Below are positions 7,572 to 13,611 of a stretch of 13,611 nucleotides of DNA, piece after piece. The notes below the pieces were generated by a model. The model was not told the origin of the DNA. It was given only the letters and a program-made list of their open reading frames with translations, and made no database searches. This DNA comes from Phycisphaerales bacterium. GTDB taxonomy: Bacteria > Planctomycetota > Phycisphaerae > Sedimentisphaerales > Anaerobacaceae. The stretch is from assembly GCA_011057845.1 (NCBI GenBank), contig DSDB01000321.1:1-13611 (forward strand), given 5' to 3'. The translations under genes and the position numbers were made by a program. Numbering within the stretch: position 1 is the stretch's first letter; each line of letters begins with the position of its first letter.

Positions 7572-9218
7572 ATGACCGTGAGCGAGTATTCAGTCAGTCC
7601 GGCCGGCGAGAAGTTCCCCATTCCATCCAAAGACGAGTACGCCGGCGAATTCGAGCAGGTCCGCGCCCTGGCCGAGGCCGCACGGGCCGAAAGCAAGGAG
7701 ATCGTCGTCGTCATGGGCGTCGGGTTCGTCGGGGCGGTCATGGCCGCCATCATTGCCGACACCGTAGACAAGAAGACCGGCAAGCCGTCCAAGTTCGTCA
7801 TCGGTTGCCAACGGCCGAGCCCCCGAAGTTACTGGAAGATCCCAATGCTCAACCGCGGCCAGTCGCCGGTCAAGGCCGAGGACCCCGAGGTCGATCCGAT
7901 GATCCGGCGGTGCGTCCTCGACAAGAAGACCCTCATCGCCACCTACAACAACGACTGCATCAAGCTGGCCGACTGCGTCGTCGTGGACGTGCAATGCGAT
8001 TACAGCAAGAAGGACCTGGGCAACCTCCGCAGCGGCACGGTTGAGATGGCGGCGCTCGAGGCCACCCTCAAGACCATCGGCGAGCGGGCCCAGGCCCACT
8101 GCCTGACCCTCATCGAGACGACCGTCGCCCCCGGCACGACGGAGTTTGTCGCGCTGCCTATCCTTAAGAAGGCCTACACCGAGCGCGGCATCACGTCCGA
8201 ACCGCTGCTGGCGCACAGCTTTGAGCGGGTCATGCCCGGGCGCGAATACGTCGCCTCCATCCGCGACTTCTGGCGGGTCTGCTCCGGGTGCAACGCCGAG
8301 GCCCGCGCCCGCGTGGAGAAGTTCCTCCACGAGGTGCTCAACACCGAGAAGTTCCCGCTGACGGTCATGGACCGCCCCATTGAGTCCGAGACCACCAAGA
8401 TCGTGGAGAACTCATTCCGGGCGACGATGCTGGCGTTCCTGGACGAATGGAGCCTGTTCGCCGAGCGAAACGGCGTCGATCTGATCAAGGTCGTCAAGGC
8501 GATTAAGATGAGGCCCACCCACTGCAACATCATCTTCCCGGGTCCCGGCATCGGGGGCTACTGCCTGCCGAAGGATGGGGGTCTGGGCTTCTGGGCCTAC
8601 AAGCACATCCTCGGCTTTCAGGACGACATCTTCAAGCTGACCACAACGGCCATCGACATCAACGACACGCGCGGGCTGCACGTGGCGGAACTGGTCCGCG
8701 ATGCGCTGCGCAACACGGGTCGGCAGGTGGCCAACGCCAGGGTCCTGCTGTGCGGGGCCAGCTATCGGCAGGACGTGGCCGACACCCGCTACAGTGGTTC
8801 GGAGATGGTCGTCCGCAAGCTCACGGAGATGGGGGCCGACGTCAGCGTCCACGACCCGTACCTCGATCACTGGTATGAGTTGGAGAGCCAGGACACGTAT
8901 CCGGCGCCGGGGCATTCCTGGGCGCGGTTCTTCCGGAATCAGGAATCCCTCAAGGACATCCGCGTGCAGCACGACCTCTCGGCCGCTCTCAAGGGGGCCG
9001 ACGCCCTGATTCTGGCCGTTCCGCACGAGCCGTACCTGGACCTAGACCCGGACGCGATCGTCAACGACGCCGGCGGGCCGCTGGCGGTGGTCGACTGCTT
9101 CGGGATTCTCAGCGACGATAAGATCCGCCGCTATTTCGAGTTGGGCTGCGAGGTCAAGGCCCTCGGCCGCGGCCACATCCAGAGAATCAAAGAGAGCGTC
9201 CGGAAGAAACGCCCCTGA
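7572..9218 (+). CDS. UDP-glucose/GDP-mannose dehydrogenase family protein (nucleotide-sugar dehydrogenase)
   Basis: A 548-residue enzyme. Family members oxidise a nucleotide sugar twice, at C6, to a uronic acid with NAD(P), usually for surface polysaccharides. The N-terminal Rossmann motif GVGFVG is at 49-54. ETTVAPGTT follows at 182-190, the central helix signature ENSFRA at 279-284, and the catalytic-cysteine motif GIGGYCLPKD with Cys331. The C-terminal domain has GASYRQDVADTRYSGSE (395-411). Length is above the usual ~430-450 because of a ~45-residue N-terminal extension and insertions after the first Rossmann strand and near 432-463. The expected acidic residue after the second strand is replaced by CQR (79-81), which may alter cofactor preference. 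The exact substrate cannot be told. GAGG lies only one base before the ATG, whereas the in-frame GTG at 7578 has better spacing, so the protein may start two codons later. It ends 21 bases from the convergent restriction-modification gene. Confidence 0.93.
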   Translation: MTVSEYSVSPAGEKFPIPSKDEYAGEFEQVRALAEAARAESKEIVVVMGVGFVGAVMAAIIADTVDKKTGKPSKFVIGCQRPSPRSYWKIPMLNRGQSPVKAEDPEVDPMIRRCVLDKKTLIATYNNDCIKLADCVVVDVQCDYSKKDLGNLRSGTVEMAALEATLKTIGERAQAHCLTLIETTVAPGTTEFVALPILKKAYTERGITSEPLLAHSFERVMPGREYVASIRDFWRVCSGCNAEARARVEKFLHEVLNTEKFPLTVMDRPIESETTKIVENSFRATMLAFLDEWSLFAERNGVDLIKVVKAIKMRPTHCNIIFPGPGIGGYCLPKDGGLGFWAYKHILGFQDDIFKLTTTAIDINDTRGLHVAELVRDALRNTGRQVANARVLLCGASYRQDVADTRYSGSEMVVRKLTEMGADVSVHDPYLDHWYELESQDTYPAPGHSWARFFRNQESLKDIRVQHDLSAALKGADALILAVPHEPYLDLDPDAIVNDAGGPLAVVDCFGILSDDKIRRYFELGCEVKALGRGHIQRIKESVRKKRP

Positions 9219-9239
9219 CGGCGGAGCGGCCGGAATCGG

Positions 9240-12200
9240 TCAATCGTCCTGAAGGTCCTCGAACCGTTGCTCACCAGGCTTGCGGACCACGGGGGGCCTG
9301 CGCATTTGAGCGGGGACTTCCGGCAGTGCGTCGGCTCGCAGACATTCGCCGGCCATAACCTCTTCGAGCAGTCGGGCCTGGGCGGGATACCCTTTCACGG
9401 TGGACTCCAGGACCCAGAGCAGTTCGAGCAGCTCCGTGGTGAATTGGCCCGTCCAGTGGTCCGGGCGGATGTCGTCAAGGGGCGAGGACTTCTTGCCGCC
9501 GCCGCGTTTCATCCGGTATTTGAGCCAGGACTGGACGACCTTGAGGCCCGAAACCTCGAAGTCGAAGACCTCGCGCGCGACGGGTGCGAACTCGCCGTCG
9601 CCAACGCGCAGGGTGCGGGTCTGATCGTTGTAGTCGAAGTCTTCCGGGTAGGCGTCACGACGGCCAGTGACGGCCTTGACACATCTGGCGCTGCCGCGCG
9701 GGATATGGCCGCGGCGTTTGCCTCTGGGGATGAATCGCTCGCCATAGGTATGCAGCCAGAGCAACCGTGCGCCGACGGCGCGGACTCTGTCGAAAAGTCT
9801 GGCGTTCTTCGTGATGGGGACGCGCAGCTCGCGCGTTTCCAATTCCCTATGGAATCGCGCCGTGAAGGCAGGCTGCGCCAGGATACCATAGATATAGGCC
9901 AGCAAGTCCTCAGGTGTCGTCTTTCTTCTCTTGTACGTCGCGCCGAGCAGATCGAGGAGGCCGGGCAGGATGTTTGGCCGTGACGCATCGGCGCTTCGGT
10001 AGAGTGGAAATGCCTCCTTTGCGCCGTATGAACCCCGAAAGTGGTGGAGGTCTGGAATAACCGCGCTGGCCGTCGCCGCCGGGCCGTCGCCGATCGGGTG
10101 ATTCAACAGGCTCGTCAGGTATACCTGTCGTTGGCCGTGGGCGTGCCAGAGGGCAGGTCCCGGTCTGTCGAGTAGCCGCGCGTCCGCAAGGATGAACTGA
10201 CGGTCAAACGAGCGGTAGGCGTAGCACGCCATTGGTGGGACAGGCGCGCCTCTGGGCAACCCGGACAGGGCCGTAAGGGGGGCGCCCGACGGAGGCAGTT
10301 GCGTTGCGGGTTCATGGACCTTACGCCCGGTTGGGGAGTCCTTGAATGGCCCCCGTCGTTCGTCGCCTTCGACACTGAGCAAGGCCCGCCAGCACTTCTT
10401 CAGGGTCTCTTGCTCCGGCGAGATGACCCAAGTGCGCCCGGCCTTTATGCCGGATTGTTGCCATGGCATCAGGTCCGTCAACAGAGGCCAGGCGAAGTAA
10501 TCGCCCTTGCCGGCCGGGCGGAAAGGGGCTTGCCAGTCGACAGGGCAATCCTGCCACTTGACGTCCGAGAAGTCCTCGATCTCATCGAGGCAGGCAAGCT
10601 TGGTGGCGCGCGTTCCATCAATACGTGCGTAGTGGATTCGGGCGGGCTTGTCCTTTTTTGCCTTCTTGGAACGCACGGCGACGGCGATGGCGACAGGGGT
10701 CTGAATGGCGAAGACGTTGTCGCTCTTGCGCGTGCCGCGTCCCTCGCCTCCCAGGTCGAGAATCCAGATTTCATCGCATTGGCGGCGCATGTGCTGACGC
10801 ATCCCGCGGAAGGCATCGCCGTCGAGGTAGCTCGATGCGCTGATGAAGCTAACAACACCCTGGCCGTCGGCGGTTTGGTGTTCGAAGACCTTCCATAACG
10901 CCCAGCGCCAGAAGTAGACATAGAGGTTGTAGAGGTTGTGGACTCGCACCCCGTGGCCGGCGGCGGTTGCCGGGTCGAGGAAGTCGCGGAAAATGGCATC
11001 CGCGCCCTTATCGGTATCACCCCAGCGTACCCAGCCGCCCGTGCGGGATTGGTTTCCGCCGTTGGATGCCTCGTGGCGGTCGTAGGGCGGATTACCCAGA
11101 CAGACAATGACGGGCACGTCGCTCTTGACCTTGAGGGCCCTGGCGTGCTGATCGGCGATGGGCCGCAGGAACAGCGGCAGTTGGGGTGGCCTGGCGTGGG
11201 GGCTTTCGAGGGTGTCCGTCAGATAAACGTGCGTGCCGTCGGGCGGTAGCACGGCCCCACGGTCGCGCAGAGTGCGACTGACGCGCAATTCGGTCACGGC
11301 GTAGGGGCCGACCATGATCTCGAAACCGTGAAGGTTTTTGGCCAGCTCCGTTGCCTGGCCCGCGACGGAGCCGGGGCCCTGTTCGGCTCCGACACGAGCA
11401 AGGGCGTGTTCGATGACGCCGAGCAGATAGGTGCCTGTTCCGGCGGCGGGGTCGAGCGTGACGACACCGGGATCGGCAAAGCCAAGGGGTCTGTGGAGGC
11501 GGTTGACAAGCAAGTCGTCGACGAGGCGGACCTGGCAACGGACGACCTCGACGGGGGTGTAGTAGGCGCCGGTGTCCTTGCGCAGTTTGGGGTCGTAGGC
11601 GGCGAGGAAGTCTTCGTAGAAATAGAGCCACGAGTCCTGGGGACCGGTAAGCGTGGCGGGCGGCACGGCCGCAATCAGCCGTTCCAGAAGGCCGACCGAA
11701 GCGGCCATTTCCGACATGACCTGGTTATCCGTCAGCAGAGCAAGCGTACGGCTCAGCAAAGAATAATGGCTGTCCAATGCTTGATAGGCGGCGTGAGAAG
11801 AAAAGGGATCCGCTGCGCCTTCGGCGCGGCCCAGCAAGAGACCAAACGTGACGGTCTGGGCGTAAGCGTCGGCGAACTGCCGATCCGAGGCATCGCCGAA
11901 CAACGATTGACGCCAGTCCCTGGCCAATTGGATCAAGGGTGAATCCTCCGTCGCCAGGGCGTCGGCCACATCGTCGCGCAGCATCCGCGTCAGCGGCGCC
12001 AGCAGAGAAGCGAAGCCCTTAAGGTCGATCTTGCCCTTGCGATTCGTGGGGATGATGGGCTCCCAAGAGAAGAAGTCGCGTAACATGCGTTCAAGTGCGT
12101 GGGCATCTTCGTCTGAGATGGCTTTCCCGCCCTCAAAGGCCACGTCGCCGGACAGATGGACGATCTTGTCCACGAGCTTGCCGTCGCGATAGAGGGCCCA

Positions 12201-12560
12201 TTCGTTGCCGTCGGTGTAGAGGATGTTGGGGATGGCCGAGAATCGCTTGAACTGGCTGAGGTTGTGGCCCTTGAAGCGACCGGCGGTCGCGCCGACGCCG
12301 GGGGCCTTCAGTTCGACATACCCGGCGAGCAGCTTGTTGAGATGAACGGCGTAATCAGGCCGCCCCAGCCGCCCGGGCAGCGGCGTCTCGCCCGTGCAAA
12401 CGACGTCCCAGCCAAAGCCGGCCGCCACGTTGGCTATAAAGTTCTCAAAGGGACTGCGCAGTTGGTCTTCCGGCTCACCGGCGATAAGCTGCGTCATTTT
12501 CGCCGTCACCGCGGCCGCAAAGGTCCGAAGGGCTTCATGGATAGTCGTTGACTGGGTCAT
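9240..12560 (-). CDS. Single-chain restriction-modification enzyme (nuclease plus N6-adenine methylase, Type ISP/IIG-like)
   Basis: An 1106-residue protein predicted both to cleave and to methylate DNA. The N-terminus carries a PD-(D/E)XK-type nuclease: GRPDYAV with Asp69, then YVELKAPG with Glu83 and Lys85; Glu40 in SPFENF may also belong. A helical coupler (~150-320) leads to the methylase: motif X GAYYTP (331-336), motif I DPAAGTGT (370-377) and motif IV NPPY (490-493), the gamma-class adenine-N6 pattern. The C-terminal third (~700-1106), with CYAYRSFDRQFILADARLLDRP-like sequence and a histidine/proline-rich stretch, resembles the Type ISP specificity domain. Type ISP enzymes such as LlaGI have a helicase between nuclease and methylase and are ~1570 residues; none is visible here. 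No separate specificity gene is adjacent. The ATG at 12560 has no clear ribosome binding site, and the frame is open further upstream, so the start is uncertain. The role is defence against foreign DNA; the recognition sequence is unknown. Confidence 0.88.
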   Translation of the reverse strand: MTQSTTIHEALRTFAAAVTAKMTQLIAGEPEDQLRSPFENFIANVAAGFGWDVVCTGETPLPGRLGRPDYAVHLNKLLAGYVELKAPGVGATAGRFKGHNLSQFKRFSAIPNILYTDGNEWALYRDGKLVDKIVHLSGDVAFEGGKAISDEDAHALERMLRDFFSWEPIIPTNRKGKIDLKGFASLLAPLTRMLRDDVADALATEDSPLIQLARDWRQSLFGDASDRQFADAYAQTVTFGLLLGRAEGAADPFSSHAAYQALDSHYSLLSRTLALLTDNQVMSEMAASVGLLERLIAAVPPATLTGPQDSWLYFYEDFLAAYDPKLRKDTGAYYTPVEVVRCQVRLVDDLLVNRLHRPLGFADPGVVTLDPAAGTGTYLLGVIEHALARVGAEQGPGSVAGQATELAKNLHGFEIMVGPYAVTELRVSRTLRDRGAVLPPDGTHVYLTDTLESPHARPPQLPLFLRPIADQHARALKVKSDVPVIVCLGNPPYDRHEASNGGNQSRTGGWVRWGDTDKGADAIFRDFLDPATAAGHGVRVHNLYNLYVYFWRWALWKVFEHQTADGQGVVSFISASSYLDGDAFRGMRQHMRRQCDEIWILDLGGEGRGTRKSDNVFAIQTPVAIAVAVRSKKAKKDKPARIHYARIDGTRATKLACLDEIEDFSDVKWQDCPVDWQAPFRPAGKGDYFAWPLLTDLMPWQQSGIKAGRTWVISPEQETLKKCWRALLSVEGDERRGPFKDSPTGRKVHEPATQLPPSGAPLTALSGLPRGAPVPPMACYAYRSFDRQFILADARLLDRPGPALWHAHGQRQVYLTSLLNHPIGDGPAATASAVIPDLHHFRGSYGAKEAFPLYRSADASRPNILPGLLDLLGATYKRRKTTPEDLLAYIYGILAQPAFTARFHRELETRELRVPITKNARLFDRVRAVGARLLWLHTYGERFIPRGKRRGHIPRGSARCVKAVTGRRDAYPEDFDYNDQTRTLRVGDGEFAPVAREVFDFEVSGLKVVQSWLKYRMKRGGGKKSSPLDDIRPDHWTGQFTTELLELLWVLESTVKGYPAQARLLEEVMAGECLRADALPEVPAQMRRPPVVRKPGEQRFEDLQDD

Positions 12561-12686
12561 TGTATTCGGGGCCGGTCGGCGTCTTTGCTTGGAAGTTGAC
12601 AGACGCCGGTCTGCACACGGCCGTGCCGGTTCGATCCGTATGACATCGGGCCGGACACCGATTTCTTCGTGCCCAACCCTGTCGGT

Positions 12687-12715
12687 ATTGTACCGGCGCC
12701 GCGCAGACCATGCAA
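12687..12715 (-). promoter_or_regulatory. Promoter of the restriction-modification gene
   Basis: On the minus strand TTGCAT (12710-12715) and TACAAT (12687-12692, five of six consensus bases) are separated by 17 bases. Transcription would start near 12680, about 120 bases before the chosen ATG. An upstream non-ATG start inside that leader cannot be excluded. Confidence 0.6.
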
Positions 12716-12784
12716 CCGGGGTCGGGGCGACTTTGTGGGTCGCCCAGGCATTTGGAGTCCGGCGGCGGTCCTGGGGCGTCGCGG

Positions 12785-12813
12785 TTGTCCGGCCGGGCTT
12801 GCCGTGGTAGTAT
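12785..12813 (+). promoter_or_regulatory. Promoter of the truncated glycosyltransferase gene
   Basis: TTGTCC (12785-12790) and TAGTAT (12808-12813) are separated by 17 bases, each matching four of six consensus bases. The predicted start of transcription near 12820 gives a leader of about 89 bases. The promoter seems to have survived the loss of the rest of the gene. Confidence 0.45.
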
Positions 12814-12908
12814 ATCTCCCCGTGCAGGACGCCTATCGGGATCGCGGCAACGGCCGCCCGCCGGCTGGGCCTGCGAACGACCCTGGATAGATGTGAAGGA
12901 ACGGGCGA

Positions 12909-13169
12909 ATGGACTCACAAGTCACAGTCCACGCCCGGACGCCGTGGTGGCGGCAGCCCGGGCTGTACGTGCTGATCCTGACCGTCCTGGGCATCTACTT
13001 CACGCGAATCACGGACATGCCCTTTGGCGGAGACGAACCCACCTGGGCCTGCGTCGCCCGTGAAATGACCCGGACGGGCGATTGGATTGCCCATGGACCG
13101 CAAAACAGCGGTCTCACCCCAGGCCAGTGTCGTCGTCGGCCGAGTCATCCGTCCGCCGTCCACCCCTGA
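12909..13169 (+). pseudogene. Truncated N-terminus of a glycosyltransferase-39 (ArnT/PMT-like) membrane protein
   Basis: The 86-codon frame starts at the ATG at 12909 with AAGGA eight bases upstream. It has one membrane segment (PGLYVLILTVLGIYF, ~18-32), then ITDMPFGGDEPTWACVAREMTRTGDWI. That pattern, an acidic DE just after the first helix followed by A..REM...GDW, is typical of the first loop of GT39 enzymes, which transfer a sugar from a polyprenyl-phosphate carrier. In full-length members (~450-600 residues) a substrate-binding stretch and about ten more helices follow. Here, after about residue 61 (near 13090), the sequence becomes polar and arginine/serine-rich with no family resemblance and stops. 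No other frame downstream resumes the protein, so a deletion or rearrangement is more likely than a frameshift. A small functional membrane peptide is a less likely alternative. Confidence 0.6.
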
Positions 13170-13230
13170 GCCGGCCGTACAGCCTTCCGATGATGGATCG
13201 TAAGTCCTTGCCATAGTGTCATTTACGGGA

Positions 13231-13266
13231 GGTCGCCGGACGACCGACTATTTTTTTTATTTTTTC
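13231..13266 (+). terminator. Probable intrinsic terminator
   Basis: GGTCG (13231-13235) pairs with CGACC (13241-13245) over a five-base loop. Five bases later comes a T-rich run with eight consecutive T, an A, then six T (13251-13266). It follows the truncated glycosyltransferase and insulates the PadR promoter. The stem is short, so strength is uncertain. Confidence 0.6.
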
Positions 13267-13279
13267 CAATCGGCCGGTG

Positions 13280-13307
13280 TTGACAGGCGTATACATAGAA
13301 GTACAAT
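13280..13307 (+). promoter_or_regulatory. Near-consensus promoter of the PadR-family gene
   Basis: A perfect TTGACA (13280-13285) and TACAAT (13302-13307, five of six bases) are separated by 16 bases. Transcription would start near 13314, leaving a leader of about 45 bases. It is the best -35 element in the window, as expected of a promoter held in check by a repressor. Confidence 0.8.
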
Positions 13308-13311
13308 GTAT
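13291..13311 (+). promoter_or_regulatory. Candidate PadR operator overlapping the promoter
   Basis: The inverted repeat ATACAT (13291-13296) and ATGTAT (13306-13311) has a nine-base centre. It covers most of the spacer and the -10 element. PadR-family repressors bind dyads built on ATGT/ACAT half-sites and commonly repress their own gene, so autoregulation by the downstream protein is the natural inference. TGACAG also repeats at 13281, 13311 and 13329. Confidence 0.5.
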
Positions 13312-13344
13312 GACAGTAGTGAAGCGTCTGACAGGCAACTTCAT

Positions 13345-13350
13345 GAGGAG
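13345..13350 (+). promoter_or_regulatory. Ribosome binding site deciding the PadR start
   Basis: GAGGAG lies eight bases before the TTG at 13359 and selects it. The nearby ATG at 13343 is in a different frame and overlaps this site. Confidence 0.75.
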
Positions 13351-13358
13351 ACCGGCGT

Positions 13359-13611
13359 TTGGACATCAACAAGGACCTGGTGGCGGCTTCGGCGACGGCG
13401 TTGATTCTCTCGATATTGAGCGAGGGGGAGAGCTACGGGTATGCGATTATCCAGCGGGTGCGGGAGCTGTCCGGCGGGCACTTACAGTGGACGGACGGGA
13501 TGCTGTATCCGGTCCTGCACCGGTTGCAGAAGCAGGGGCTGATCAAATCGACGCAGCGGCTGAGCGAGCAGGGCCGCCGCCGCAAGTATTACCACGTGAC
13601 GAACCAGGGCG
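13359..13611 (+). CDS. PadR-family transcriptional regulator (3' end beyond right edge)
   Basis: Eighty-four codons are visible, starting at a TTG placed eight bases after GAGGAG. The sequence shows the PadR winged-helix domain: DLVAASATALILSILSEG, then the hallmark SYGYAIIQRVRELSGG (~24-39), the recognition helix DGMLYPVLHRLQKQGLI (~45-61) and the wing GRRRKYYHVTNQG. In this family the C-terminal dimerisation helix follows; it lies outside the window. PadR proteins are mostly ligand- or stress-responsive repressors; the effector here cannot be told. Its own promoter contains an ATGT/ACAT-type dyad, suggesting autorepression. In many bacteria such a gene is followed by membrane or transporter genes in the same operon, which cannot be checked here. 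Confidence 0.93.
   Translation, partial: MDINKDLVAASATALILSILSEGESYGYAIIQRVRELSGGHLQWTDGMLYPVLHRLQKQGLIKSTQRLSEQGRRRKYYHVTNQG

Larger units (their letters stand above)
12561..12908. other. Divergent intergenic region
   Basis: This stretch lies between the restriction-modification gene and the truncated glycosyltransferase and holds one promoter for each (12687-12715 minus, 12785-12813 plus). The few open frames within it are compositional shadows with no recognisable protein. Nothing else is seen. Confidence 0.6.

Noticed and set aside
7590..8330. 246-codon minus-strand frame inside the dehydrogenase
   Set aside because: It is a shadow in antisense register of a well-supported enzyme, with no domain or ribosome site of its own.
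12915..13214. 99-codon minus-strand frame over the glycosyltransferase remnant
   Set aside because: It has no recognisable domain, and its second half is antisense to the clearly GT39-like segment; treated as a compositional shadow.
13085..13230. Simple frameshift in the glycosyltransferase gene
   Set aside because: None of the plus frames after 13090 continues with the expected GT39 sequence or further membrane helices, so a single-base indel does not explain the break.
13343..13361. ATG at 13343 as start of the PadR gene
   Set aside because: It is out of frame with the PadR reading frame and overlaps the GAGGAG box; the TTG at 13359 gives the family sequence from its first residues.
1..13611. 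CRISPR arrays, tRNA/rRNA genes, insertion sequences
   Set aside because: I saw no regularly spaced repeats, no cloverleaf or rRNA sequence, and no transposase or paired terminal inverted repeats.

Overview
The window is GC-rich bacterial DNA. It most resembles a planctomycete, probably of the Phycisphaerae type. That assignment rests on exported proteins built from dockerin-like EF-hand repeats, LamG and lamin-tail domains, a CotH-type module and a beta-helix. It is inference from protein style; there is no rRNA or other phylogenetic marker here.

Layout. (1) 1-4700, minus: a very large exported protein, open at the left edge, with at least 1566 residues: signal peptide, dockerin-like EF-hands, two lamin-tail domains, a CotH-like region and a right-handed beta-helix. 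(2) 4909-7170, minus: a 753-residue exported protein with a fibronectin-like domain, a jelly-roll domain, a dockerin, LamG and a terminal EF-hand. Each has its own recognisable sigma70-type promoter (TATAAT with 17-base spacing), so they are tandem but separately transcribed. (3) 7572-9218, plus: a UDP-glucose/GDP-mannose dehydrogenase family enzyme that supplies sugar nucleotides, behind a long GC-rich leader. (4) 9240-12560, minus, convergent with (3): a single-chain restriction-modification enzyme with a PD-(D/E)XK nuclease at the N-terminus, a gamma-class adenine methylase core and a Type ISP-like C-terminus. (5) 12909-13169, plus: the first ~60 codons of a glycosyltransferase-39-type membrane protein, fused to unrelated sequence and ended early; its promoter and ribosome binding site look intact. 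(6) A T-rich terminator, then 13359-13611, plus: a PadR-family regulator cut by the right edge, with a near-consensus promoter overlapping an ATACAT/ATGTAT inverted repeat that is a candidate autoregulatory operator.

How the parts relate. Genes 1, 2, 3 and 5 concern the cell surface (secreted adhesive/structural proteins, sugar-nucleotide supply, lipid-linked sugar transfer). Gene 4 is a defence gene lying beside the broken glycosyltransferase. No shared operon is visible; most genes carry their own promoter. No tRNA, rRNA, CRISPR array, insertion sequence or transposase was recognised. Very long open frames antisense to genes 1 and 2 are by-products of high GC codon use. I see no obviously new multi-gene system. 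The points most worth checking are the alternative hairpins before the dehydrogenase, the changed cofactor site in that enzyme, the PadR operator, the helicase-less ISP-like enzyme and the truncated glycosyltransferase.
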